DNA of 64,000 nt. Source: Zea mays. Lineage: Eukaryota > Streptophyta > Magnoliopsida > Poales > Poaceae. Shown here one piece after another: positions 10,819 to 23,309 of this stretch (position 1 is the first letter of the stretch; the number at the start of each line of letters is the position of its first letter). A program made the translations under genes and the position numbers. The stretch lies in assembly GCF_902167145.1 (NCBI RefSeq), contig NC_050099.1:15204434-15268433 (forward strand), written 5' to 3'. Below the pieces are notes generated by a model, which was not told the DNA's origin, searched no databases, and saw only the letters and a program-made list of their open reading frames with translations.

Positions 10819-11545
10819 TTTAAAGTGTGACTAATGAGTGGTCGATTTAGTAAAAACTTGTAATATCACAATGACTTATGCTTTATTTTGTTGGAAATTC
10901 AATAGTTTGCATGAAAGGGTTATATAATGCGTTGATATAAAACTATAAAATGTTGCGTAAATATAGACAATTACACAAATTATGTAACTGAATATGTACA
11001 ACAAATTGGCATGGAACGTTTAGCAATCGGAAGGTCTGGACATTAATGGTATATAAAACTGTATACACTTAACAACACTAATCAAAAGGGAGTGCATACG
11101 TCGGTTTCACACTTCAAATACAACAAACAGGATATAGCATAAACACTTGTTACAATTAGCATAATTAGCGTGAAAATGTATAAAAGATGAACCTAGTGTA
11201 TATAAAATAAGGAAGTATATATTATGCATAAAACTTGAATATTGAAACAATATGATAATACAAATAAGCCAAACATTGGAAGCAAAACGATTAACCAACT
11301 CACAAGCTGGAGATGAAAAAAGCATAGAATTTGTTAACAGATAACATAAATAGACATTCTGGTAACAAATATGTTTGACACACTTCAAATAAAAACTGAT
11401 GTGAAGTAGCATAGACATTAGACACATTGAACATAAGTGGCACACGGAGTATCAAACACATGATCAGAGGCCTGACATAAGTGACTTAACAAGTAACATA
11501 AACAGTTTTGTGGATCCCACAGGGAATCATGTTCAGCTATGCTAT
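10819..11545. other. AT-rich spacer between the convergent MULE genes
   Basis: No coding frame or RNA gene is recognised. It must contain the two 3' ends. The sequence is AT-rich and rich in GCATAAA-like words, which also recur in the introns and in the distal flank of the element. Confidence 0.6.
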
Positions 11546-14500
11546 CTAAGTCTTGGCTTTCAAACAGCGGCGTCTCCTTGGAGAATACTTGAAAGGCAGC
11601 AGTTCTGCAGGAAGGGGGGCAACCATGTTGTTGCGATGAAAGGTAAGGTAATGCAGAACAAAGGCACGTTGGTCCAATGGTTCATACTGAAATAGCCCTA
11701 ATATCAAATTAATGGTAGAATAAAATCTGAAGGAGTAATATATGCAAGATTAGAAGACTAATTTAGTGACATACCGGAGTATAAAATTCTGATAAGTCGC
11801 CATCATCAAAATCGTAGTAGCGGAGGAAGTTTGCGACAAAAAAACCACAATCATTTGACCCTGGTGTCATGGTTGGACAATTGGGAAGGAGCCCAATCTT
11901 GTAGTTGCCAAACTTTGGTACAGTTGACTCAGGTCGAGCTTCATGTAAGGCAATGCTAAGTCTTCTCATTATTAATCTGGACCAAGGTATCTTCGTTCCA
12001 TTTATCATCATTTGATCATTATGGATTTGTTTCCATGTAGTGCCTCCAAGCAATGTACCATAAGGATTTGAATCTAAGATGTCTATTCGACGACGTTCAA
12101 AATTGATTGCATAAAGGGTCCATTGGCTTCGGCGTAGCATAGGAACCAGGATCTGTTAAATATATATGTAAATTTATGAATGATTTATACTATGAATATG
12201 AAAAATTAAAACTAATACAACATAAAACTAGTGACCAAAAGAACATTCTAACATTTGTACAAATGAAACTGATTGGAGCTCACCAATTTAATCTGGTTCA
12301 GAACATCATCTGAAGGAAGGGTCGGTTCAAGATGTTCTTTAAGCAGTGATGTTGTGAAGGGTTGTGGATTTGAACTGTGTTGTTCAAACTCCTCGATATT
12401 CAAAACGGTCTGGACAAAGAAAATAAATTGATTAGTATTATATATTTATACAGTAAGTGTTGCAATAAGATACAAAGTTGTGGAGAAAAAATTACCCCAA
12501 CGTTGATATTCAGTATTAGAGTGTTGATTACAGAATCTGGATTGTATAATACATCATCCCGACGAATATAGTCGATAAATCCCTGCATGAAAGTATTCTC
12601 AAGACATTTGTTTGGACCAAACGACTGGACAACATCAAGGACAAACCCTCCAAATCCTCCAAAATTAATGATAGACCTGGGGAAAAAACTTTGATTACAA
12701 TAGTTCTAATTATACTTAATTGGAATTTGAATAAGTAATACATACATGCTCGGATCTAGTTTTCCTGACAAAATGAACTTAAGCAGGTTGCGAGCACAGT
12801 CTTCACGTGACACGTGGGGATGTTCAGCGACTGCAGCTTTACAGGAACTATCCTTTGCAACCAGGTCAGTAGTTGCCTAATATATGAATATATGTTAGTA
12901 AACAGTTGCATAAATATGTATGTCTTAGTGTATAAATAGGAAAAATATGAAAATGACAACATGTCTTACATCTGTCAGTGGGGTTTTATCGAACAGAGGT
13001 GCACCAGATACAGGAGTATCATGTGTAACAGATTTTTGTCCTTCCTGTAAACAATAGATTTATTAATATAAACGTAATGAAACATAGGGTATAATTAATA
13101 TTAGCATATTATGATGAAGGTGTAAATACTTACACTATTTATATCTGGTGTTAACTTAGTAGCAGCAGGCTTGTCTGTTGTGGGAGCCTGGGGATTTTAA
13201 AAAAATGAAGCATGCATATATATTAATGTTACTTGCATACATTGTAAATGAAATAATAATAATTGTGATATAAGGAAGTCAAACATTAGATTTTGGAGTC
13301 TTGTCAAAAATAGGGGCATCCATAACTTCATCTTTTTTGCAGACGTTCCCACTGACAATCTATAATGGAAACAACTAAGATTTGAGTAAACAGTAACTTG
13401 TATGCAGAATAGAATATATGCATTGTATATATAGTTTGTATGAGAAAACTTACATCATCTGATACTTTGATATGATCAGTAGGAACATGGCTTTCCTGAT
13501 CATGTTGTTGTTTATCAGGTGTTGGAACAGTTGGTGTGGATACTGGATCATTTGTTGGAGGCATTGAGGTAGTAGGGGGGTTATCTACATTTGGAACATA
13601 TAATAATATAGTAGTTGTTACTGAAATATAACTGCAATATAAATGTATCGTTATAAAAAAATGGTTAAACATACACATTTGCAAACTACATCAGTATACT
13701 ATCAGGATGCATAAATAAAATACAGTTTTCAAAAAATGAAATACACTGAAAAAATATGTTGCTGCTTGTATGAGTATAAATTAATATATAATTTGTATAT
13801 ACAAAACTGCATATAATAAATTATTTGAGATCGTATAAGTATATATTATTTTCCAGGAAATAATTCGTGAACTTGATTAGTTTAAAAAATAAACATAAAT
13901 ACTAAAACCTTCTGGCTGTGAATCGCGCTACGTTGCAGCTCTCAGAACTTCATCGATCATGTCACCAAATGTTTCAGAGAGTTCAATCTGCTTCGAAACA
14001 ATCATCTGATGGCTCAGCTGAAGGGAATGACAGTATTTATCCACCTCTTTGTCATTAGCATCAAACAATGATTGAAACATTGGACGCTGCTGGGAGGGCA
14101 AACATTGCAACTTGTTGCCAATCAAATTCTTGATACGTGGCACATATATGTTGAAAACGGCAGAAACAGGCCGTTCTGGAGCAATGACGTAACACGTTTC
14201 TGAATGGCTACGAAACTGTATAAAGTAATATAGAACAGTTAGCAATAATAATATTTTAACATTTGCATAACAGGACAAAAAGTTGTTTATGTCTAACCTC
14301 TGCATATCCGAATGGTTCACCTGTTTTACGGGGGGGCGTCTGTCACCACGAGCCAACTCTTTTATGGTCTCATTGTCAAAAAACTTAATGCGTGGAGTAC
14401 CATATTTGTTAACAGGAGATGCAGGGTGATGTAGGTGATCAAGATATTAAATCTGAAAAAAGGAATGCACAAATATATAAAATTAGTACATAACAACTAT

Positions 14501-15839
14501 TTGCATATCATATATATGCACATTAAACAAAAAAAATACTTACCAGAACAATGAGTGAGCATCCATATATTGTTGCTGTGATGTTTGTTTTGTTCCTTTT
14601 ATGCCAACGTGCGGCAGCATCACACAAATCCGTGTAAACTAGTTGACACCAGTCAATATCAGACATTCGGGCCATGTTTGAAGTCATGAGTACCTCATTG
14701 TTTGTAATGCCCCAAGAAGCTGAAGGAAAAAGAAGCCGATTGAATAGAATCAGAAAAAAACATCTAATTGATAGCTCATCATCGTTGCCAAGCACTATCT
14801 TGTCTTGAAGCTTGACAACATCAAATTCTTCTTTACCAACATTGAGATCACGTCTCAGTTTTGCAGCAGCATCCACTTCACCATACCAATCAGTAAACTC
14901 CCTGCCTCCTCCAGCACATGGCAAACCCAAAATCAGATGAACCGTATCTTTTGTTATCTTCAGTTCCTTCCCAGCCCCTGGGCGTATGGTCATGTCATGT
15001 GGATCCAATTTATCCATCAACCACCTGATGAGTGATCTGCTCTCTAAGGCATCAGTTCGCAAATCAAATATGCTTGAAAATCCCAACCTAGCGACAGCAT
15101 CGCGCTGCCGATCGCTCATTATCCAAGATGATACAATAACATCATAGGGAATGCATCGGATATTCAGTTTCTGGAAGCATAAATGAATATGCATTAATAC
15201 ACAAAGTATATATATAGTTAGAACTAATGATACAATATTTACAAACAAGGGATAATTATTACATGCTTGTAAATAACTAGTCTACAACAATAAAAAAAGT
15301 AAACACCATATTTGTTGATAATAATATACATAAATTTAAAGTGGGGGAAAATACAAACTTGATTGGACACCAAAATTAACACATGAATAAACATAAATAT
15401 ATACATGTTACCTGTGATTTTCTAGGAGTCTTCTGTTTAGGAGAGTTTTTTTTGTAATGATATTAGACTTTGGACTTCTTTTCACATCAGGAACTTGAGG
15501 AGAAGGTACTTTTAACTTCTTTGCACTGATTTGTTCTGAAGGAGAAGGTGAGGCAGATCTGAATTGGTGCTTCAACAATGGAGCATCCATGAAATCGTCG
15601 TCGGACAGTGTGGATGGAGCAGGAGGTTTTCTTTTTAAACGACAAGCTAACGCCTTTCTGCGAAAACGATGGATTGGGGCTGGCTGTGGCTCATTCTGCT
15701 CCTGATTTTGGGGAATATCATCTTGGTGAGCTGAGCTGCTGGATCTTGTACGTCTGGAAATGTCAATTGAAAAAACCTCGTGACTGGATTCAATGGTTAA
15801 TCTTTTTGGATTACTGGGCGGGCGATCAACAGACTTCAT
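11546..15839 (-). pseudogene. Ulp1-like (C48) cysteine peptidase gene carried by the MULE
   Basis: The gene reads right to left. The first exon is 15839-15412: ATG 15837-15839, a basic, Ser/Pro-rich tail-like segment ending in donor AG|GTAACA. Exon 15170-14538 or so carries an alpha-helical domain (from PYDVIVSSW through LILGLPCAGGG) like the N-terminal domain common in grass Ulp1-type transposon proteins. Exons near 14450-14285 and 14220-13931 follow, then short Ser/Thr/Pro-rich linker exons from 13690 to 12970. The C-terminal part is exons near 12890-12750, 12678-12498, 12409-12284, 12152-11775 and 11685-11546. The peptidase fold has ILDSNP (Asp) and NDCGFF (Cys codon 11847-11849). The histidine expected before WTLYAIN is Gln (12123-12125), and a TAA lies at 14447-14449. 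SUMO-protease-like activity is therefore doubtful. Small exon borders are approximate. Confidence 0.72.
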
Positions 15840-16389
15840 GATTAAATACTGAATAGATCTGTAGAAAAAAGAAGTTGTTTTTAAATACATTGATTTATGC
15901 ATGAATATATGCCAAAAAAAGAACTAATTTTTACTATAACTATCTGAAATGCATACTATATAATGCTAAGTGGAATTACATAACTTAAACTACCTTTTAC
16001 ATTTATGCGATAGCATTTAATGAACAATGGTTATATACAAGCATAAAGATTGATTTAATATTTCATATAATTGTAAATGGATCAGGATAAAATAAGAGCC
16101 TTTTTGGATCAACTAACTATACAACATATTTTAATAACTGGTTCATAGTAATAAAAACATTTAGCTCAAATAACATGAATATTTAAATAACATTTGCTTA
16201 AATAACAGTATCTGTATGTATTTATATATAAGGAACAGGAGTGTAAACTAATTATGTAAGTAAATAGATCAATTCAAATATGCTTAATATATTGCGAAAT
16301 GTTCATAAACTTGTGTATGAATGAGCATACACATTACTGCCAATATGCATATATATCAAATCCAATGAGTATATTTTATATATAATAAA
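15840..16389. other. AT-rich upstream flank of the Ulp1-like gene
   Basis: No gene is seen. It is the probable upstream region of the minus-strand gene and is dominated by short AT-rich words such as GCATATAT and ATAAAC that grade into the tandem array to the right. Confidence 0.5.
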
Positions 16390-16800
16390 ACAGATGTGTA
16401 CATAAATGATTTAATTGAATGGGCATAAAAAGTAATGAGGATATGCATATAAATGAAATACAATAAGCATATTAGATAATTAAATAGATGTGAAAACAAA
16501 TCATTAGAGTAAATGTGCGTAAAGAATACTGACTATATGCATGTATAATAAAACAAATGTGTAAACAAATGACTCAAGTGAATGTGCATAAACAGTACTG
16601 AGGATATGCATATATATCAAATACAAATAAGCATATTTGATAATAAAATAGATGTGAAAACAAATCATTAAAGTAAATGTGCATAAAGAGTACTGACTAT
16701 ATGCATATATAATAAAACAAATGTGTAAACAAATGACTCAGGTGAATGTGCATAAACAGTACTGAAGATAAGCATATATATTACATACAAAAAGCATATA
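16390..16800. repeat. 164-bp AT-rich tandem repeat with ~82-bp half-units
   Basis: The word ATAGATGTGAAAACAAATCA occurs at 16484 and again at 16648, a period of 164 bp, with high similarity across the whole interval (about 2.4 copies). Each unit splits into two diverged halves of about 82 bp, both carrying a GTGCATAAA...AGTACTGA core. This is a two-stage amplification inside the MULE. Confidence 0.8.
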
Positions 16801-17413
16801 TGTGTTACTTGGGTTGTATAAGAGTACTCTCTGCTAACTCATCAGTAAATACCTAATCCACAGCCTTTGTCTAAATATATAAATGTCGGGCGATAGTGGG
16901 AATATAGAATAAATACACATGCCCTAATATCGGGGCTCCTAAACAAAAAAGAGATACAATGCGCGATGCAATGACCCGATTATAGTGATGTCTAAGCGGA
17001 TACAAATCACACATTTAGCTGGAGAATAAGGGTTACAATCAAATCCACTTCAATCGACCGATAGGCTTCAAAAAATCGACGGCAAACTCGGTGTATTTCA
17101 ATGTTGGATTACCTAGAACTTCTTGAATCGGGCTCCAATGCTGGGAGATTGAAGGATGTAAGGTGGAATGGAAGGGCGCTGGATTGGAGCGGCGGTGGAT
17201 TGGCGCTGCGCTGGTTTGGAGGCGCGGAAATCGCCTGGTGAGTCGCCTCCGACGAAAGGAAAATCTGCGCGGCTGGTTTGTCTCCGTTGAATGCGCGACT
17301 ACGGTTTTAGAAACAGGAAACGTGGGAGAGGTGGCTGGCTGACAGAGGTAACGGCGCCGTGACTAGGACCTGTTGACTCGGTGTGGTTCAACCAAAATGT
17401 CCATGTTGACTAT
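16801..17413. other. right subterminal region of the MULE
   Basis: No coding exon is recognised. Composition changes from AT-rich to GC-rich near 17100 (GGCGGTGGATTGGCGC and similar), mirroring the GC-rich left subterminal region. Both sides contain ACGGCGCCGT (near 6805 and 17354), a 10-bp palindrome that could be a transposase or promoter site. Confidence 0.45.
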
Positions 17414-17450
17414 CCTAGGCTTCCTCTATTATTGGAAGCCCAGAGCTCTT
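17414..17450 (-). repeat. MULE right terminal inverted repeat
   Basis: Read on the minus strand it begins AAGAGCTCTGGGCTTCC and ends GGAAGCCTAGG, matching the left repeat position by position apart from about nine substitutions. Confidence 0.7.
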
Positions 17451-18865
17451 AATATATAAATTATGGCCTCTGTTTATAATCTTATTCTGGGCCCCTAAAA
17501 AATCAGGAACGGGCCCTGAGCAGCTGTCTGAGCGGAAGGAGACATCATGATACTAACAACCGAACGAACACCAGCAGGGAACCCAGCCAGATCACGGTTG
17601 ATAACACCACGGGAACAAAGCCACACACAAGCACCTGACACAACTATAGCACGGTGCCGGTGAAAACCAGCAGCACATCACGACGGTACCACCACCCGAT
17701 GGGCACATCGCACGAGGCACAACCATATGTCACGCGCGCGAAGACGCTGCCCATCAATCAGCCCGTGATAGGGCGCCCACCACCTCTCAATCGCCGCCAC
17801 AGCTGACGTCCGACGACGGCTCACTCGACAACAGACGCAAGTGACCGTGCACACCGCCACAAGGATCGGAGCGTCACAGCGCCACCACCGACTAATCCAA
17901 CCTCAGTGGAGCAGCTGCCGAACCTCCGCAAATCGCCGGAATCAGGTGGATCAAATCAAAGACAAGACAGAAGAACTGGTACTTCTTCCTCAAATGGGAT
18001 AACGAGGCGAGGTGCACCTATTTGATGGTGTGGTGGAGACTTCCGGCACGGTGCGGACGAGGACGACAGCGTCATTCGTCCAGACATACCGCCGCCTAGA
18101 GCGCGGGCGACGTTGACGCTGCGGCCGCCAGGGGCTTCAGTCTCCCTGTCCTCCCTCCGTACGTGTGCAGGCGCGAGGGAGACAGAGAGCTTGCCGGGCT
18201 GGGCCGCATTTAGCCTTGAAGTGGCCCAGTCGGGTCAATCACTCACTTTCGTTTTGTTTTTTCAATTGTTATTCATTTCTCCACTTTTGAAAAGGAAAAC
18301 AAAGAAGGAAAACCCTTCAATGAACAACGTAACGTATTCATTTAGATTAAAAATAGGTCCGAGTGACTCGCTAGCGGCTAGGCCAATTCTAAGAGGTAAT
18401 CACTGGTGGCTACGTTGACTATTGGAGGTTTTCTTCTCCATGGCCAAGTGGGCTCCACATCCTGCCTCTTCCCGGTAAGTTTAGCCTTGTGCATTTGATT
18501 GACAAGACGAACAATACAATTCGTTTATGGAACAATTGCGTCACTGCCCTTTTTTTAGGGTATAACTACAGACATCATGCGTGTCTGTCTCTGTTTTTTT
18601 TTTTCAAAACAAAACTATTGTGTATGATTCTACTCCGTCAGTTATACTGAACGATGTCAAGTCTTGATAAAAATTACAATGAACAATTGTGCTATTGCCC
18701 CTATTTTGGAGTGTAACCTTTGTTTTATCCCTATTTTGTAGTCTTCACACGTTTTTAATGACAACTCAAACTACTTTGGACAACAATCCAATTGTTTTAC
18801 AATTATTTGAGTCATTTCCAAAATCTAAAAAAATTACTTTGACCCTAAACCATTATAGAAACTAA
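17451..18865. other. unassigned sequence
   Basis: GC-rich to about 18150, then mixed. Short open frames exist (for example 17678-17860 minus and 18113-18418 plus), but none shows a recognisable domain, codon bias or splice context. No element borders were found. Confidence 0.5.
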
Positions 18866-19089
18866 GGGGGTGTTTGGTTTGAGAAAACACTCCATCCAAA
18901 TTGAGGTGGTGTATCATGGATCTATTACTCAAGTTTGGTGAGATGATCTCATTTCTAATATCGGTACTAACTAACTATATGAGGAATGATGTGGTGATGA
19001 ATCAACTCATTTCATTTGACAAACCAAACTCAAAAAAGTGAGAAATGAGACAATGATAGTCTAGCTCAATCCTAAAACCAAACACCCTA
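18866..19089. mobile_element. Tourist-like MITE (224 bp)
   Basis: The ends read GGGGGTGTTTGGTTT and, inverted, TAGGGTGTTTGGTTT. The 3-bp duplication TAA flanks both sides (18863-18865 and 19090-19092). Small size, no coding capacity and a TAA target site match Tourist/PIF-Harbinger MITEs, which are common near grass genes. Confidence 0.8.
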
Positions 19090-21025
<1,936 letters not shown>

Positions 21026-22012
21026 CACTAGTACAGATAACCTCTATAGTGGCAGTCGTAAACCTATTTACAGTGGCGTTTTTCGTAACCGCCAGTGCTA
21101 GGAGCCAGTAGAAATCATCATTTTTACAGGCGGGTAACTGAGAACCGCCAGTGGAAATCGATTTCCACTGCCGGTCGGCGTAATAAAACCGCCAGCGGAA
21201 ATCGATTTTCACTGGCGGTCGGCGTAATAAAACCGCCAGTGAAAATCGTTTCCAGGAAACATAAAACGGATTTTAAAAATAGCAATATATATATTTTTGT
21301 TACGGAGGCCTCGCGGCCCACCACCCCCAACTGTCTGTCTCCGTCGAAGTTGAAGGTCGCGGAATTTTTTGTGTACTACGCGGTTGCTAGAAATCGAACC
21401 CCTGACCTCACCCTCACGCGTACCCTCCTCTATCACTCCGGCTATGGCATGCTTTGTGTCAAGTTTGTAGTTTTGTTGTCCACATATTACAACCAACTGA
21501 ATGTAAATTGCTTGTTTGAGACCGTAAACGAATTCAAATAAAACAGTTGTCAACTACAAAGTTGAATAATTTTTTATGTTCTAAAACTTTTATTTTGACA
21601 CTTTTTTCATCCGAGGTCGTTTGCAAAATTTGAATTTTAAATTTGACAAATTTAGATACAATTTTTGAGAGCCGAAATGATTTCAAATAAAAAAGTTGTC
21701 AACTACAAAGTTTTATAACTTTTAGAGATCTTCAACTTTTATTTTGATGGTTTTATCATACGAGGTCGTTTGAAAAACTCGAAAAATTAAGGATAAAAAT
21801 GATTTCTAGCTAGTGGCGGTTCCTTAAGAAAACCGCCACTAGAAATCATAGACTTCTACGGACAGTTTTTATAAGGAACCGCCTCTAGAAATACGATTTC
21901 TAGTGGCAGTTTTCTTAATAAACTGCCACTAAAAATAGCACAGGCGGTTGATAACCGAATCCGCCTATAAAAATATACCGCACCGCAGGCTTTGAGCCTT
22001 TTTCTACTAGTG
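21026..22012. mobile_element. non-autonomous CACTA element (987 bp), TSD TAA
   Basis: The left end reads CACTAGTACAGATAACC. The right end is the reverse complement CACTAGTAGAAAAAGGC. The same 3-bp target TAA lies at 21023-21025 and 22013-22015. Both subterminal regions hold repeated AACCGCCAGTG or AACCGCCACTAG motifs in both orientations, as expected for CACTA transposase binding sites. There is no transposase; the interior is AT-rich. Short frames such as 21095-21541 have no domain. Confidence 0.9.
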
Positions 22013-22142
22013 TAAGTGGGTTGTCGACCTTCTCCTAACAGCTTAAACTTCCGTGTTTGAATTCTGACAGAGGCTTAATTCACGTCTCCGCAATGTTTAC
22101 GTCTCTTTCTCTAGCTGCCGAACGTGTCTAACAATTAGCATC

Positions 22143-23306
22143 CACTACCGGAATCCAAGGCTTTGCCGAGTGTCGGCCTCTTTGCCGAGTGCCTTTTGTC
22201 GGGCACTCGGCAAAGAAGGCTTTGCCGAGAGCCGCACTCGGTAAAGTTAGACTCTCGGCAACGAGCCTCTTTACCGAGTGCTGGAGATGTTCCAGTACAT
22301 GCAGAGCCTTGACGCCACACAGGGCATCGCTCCGCCACCTCCATTGTTCCCTCCAGTTGACCCTGCTCTCTTCCACACTCCTGTGAGTATCAAAATTGTA
22401 GTTAGATGTTTGTAATGCATCTGGTATAACACATGCAATCTCTTCTCTGTGCAGGGCCAATCTGGGGCGGCATCCAACAACCCTCCGGAAGGGTTCAGCC
22501 CAACCCAGCCCCGGTCAAACCGCCCACCTCCATGAGTGTTGTGTTTTCATTGTTTTAGACTTCAGAACTTATATATAATACTTATGTCTGTGTTTGATAC
22601 TTATGTGAGAGCTTGCGACGTTTGTGACTTATGTTTGTGTTTGATACTTGTGTTGAACACTTATGTTTGTGATGGATATTTATATTTGTGGTGACGGTTT
22701 TATGTTTGTGTTGGCTATTTATGTTTGTGATGATATCTGTGATGTATATATGTGATATATATGTGATATCTTTTGTTTGTGTGGATGGAATACAAAAAAC
22801 AAATAAAAAGGTATATACTGGTCACTTTGCCGAGTGTAACACTCGGCAAAGAGGCGCTTTGCCGAGTGTCAGGGTCATAACACTCGGCAAAGAGCAAAAA
22901 CCTGGGCACCGGTTTAGGGACTTTGCCGAGTGTTATGTCGCTGGCACTCGGCAAAGAGGTCAGCTTTGCCGAGTGCCGCACAGAACACTCAGCAAAGAGC
23001 CTGACATGGGGACCCTCCCTGGCGGGCTCTTTGCCGAGTGCTTCTGGGAAGACACTCGGCAAAGGTAACTCCTTTGCCGAGTGTCATCCGTGACACTCGG
23101 CAAAGACGCCGTCTCCGTCACCCGTCGCCGTAACGGCTGCTTTTCTTTGCCAAGTGCTCCCTGGAACTCGGCAAACCTCTTTGCCGAGTGTCCGATAAAA
23201 AGTACTCGACAAAGAAGGCTTTGCCGATACACTATTTGCCGAGTGTGACACTCGACAATGCGTTTGCCGAGTGTTTTTAAGGCGCAAAGCGCCCTTTCCG
23301 GTAGTG
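22143..23306 (+). mobile_element. CACTA deletion derivative (1164 bp), TSD ATC
   Basis: The ends are CACTACCGGAATCC and, inverted, CACTACCGGAAAGGG. ATC flanks both sides (22140-22142 and 23307-23309). Subterminal regions are packed with TTTGCCGAGTG/CACTCGGCAAA in both orientations, about six on the left and more than a dozen on the right. The middle keeps the 3' end of the autonomous element's gene plus an AT-rich 3' flank. The element must depend on a transposase from elsewhere. Confidence 0.93.
22287..22535 (+). pseudogene. C-terminal remnant of a CACTA-encoded protein
   Basis: Exon 22287-22382 ends in CCT|GTGAGT, and exon 22455-22535 begins after CTGTGCAG and stops at TGA 22533-22535. The frame is continuous across the GT-AG intron. 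The encoded tail starts MFQYMQSLDATQG and is proline-rich (APPPPLFPPVDPAL). Tails of this kind end the accessory ORFs of grass CACTA elements. The upstream exons were lost in the internal deletion, so this is not a complete gene. Confidence 0.65.
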
Positions 23307-23309
23307 ATC

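Larger units (their letters stand above)
6678..17450. mobile_element. Mutator-like element (MULE) with transposase and Ulp1-like gene
   Basis: The ends are imperfect inverted repeats of about 37 bp. Inside are a plus-strand MULE transposase gene (7216-10818) and a convergent minus-strand Ulp1-like peptidase gene (11546-15839). MULEs carrying Ulp1-like genes are known in plants (the Kaonashi or KI-MULE type), and transposases with FAR1 and SWIM domains are known from Jittery and FAR1-related MULEs. I could not find a convincing 9-bp target duplication next to the repeats; AT-rich sequence flanks both ends. The element looks inactive because both genes carry disruptions. Confidence 0.82.

Noticed and set aside
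6669..17460. 9-bp target duplication of the MULE
   Set aside because: ATATATATA left and ATATATAAA right are similar, but this is AT-rich low-complexity sequence and is not adjacent to the best repeat borders.
17678..18418. Candidate host gene in GC-rich sequence
   Set aside because: Short unrelated frames, no domain, no consistent splice pattern.
21095..21541. 148-codon open frame inside the CACTA element
   Set aside because: It begins in subterminal repeats and has no recognisable domain.
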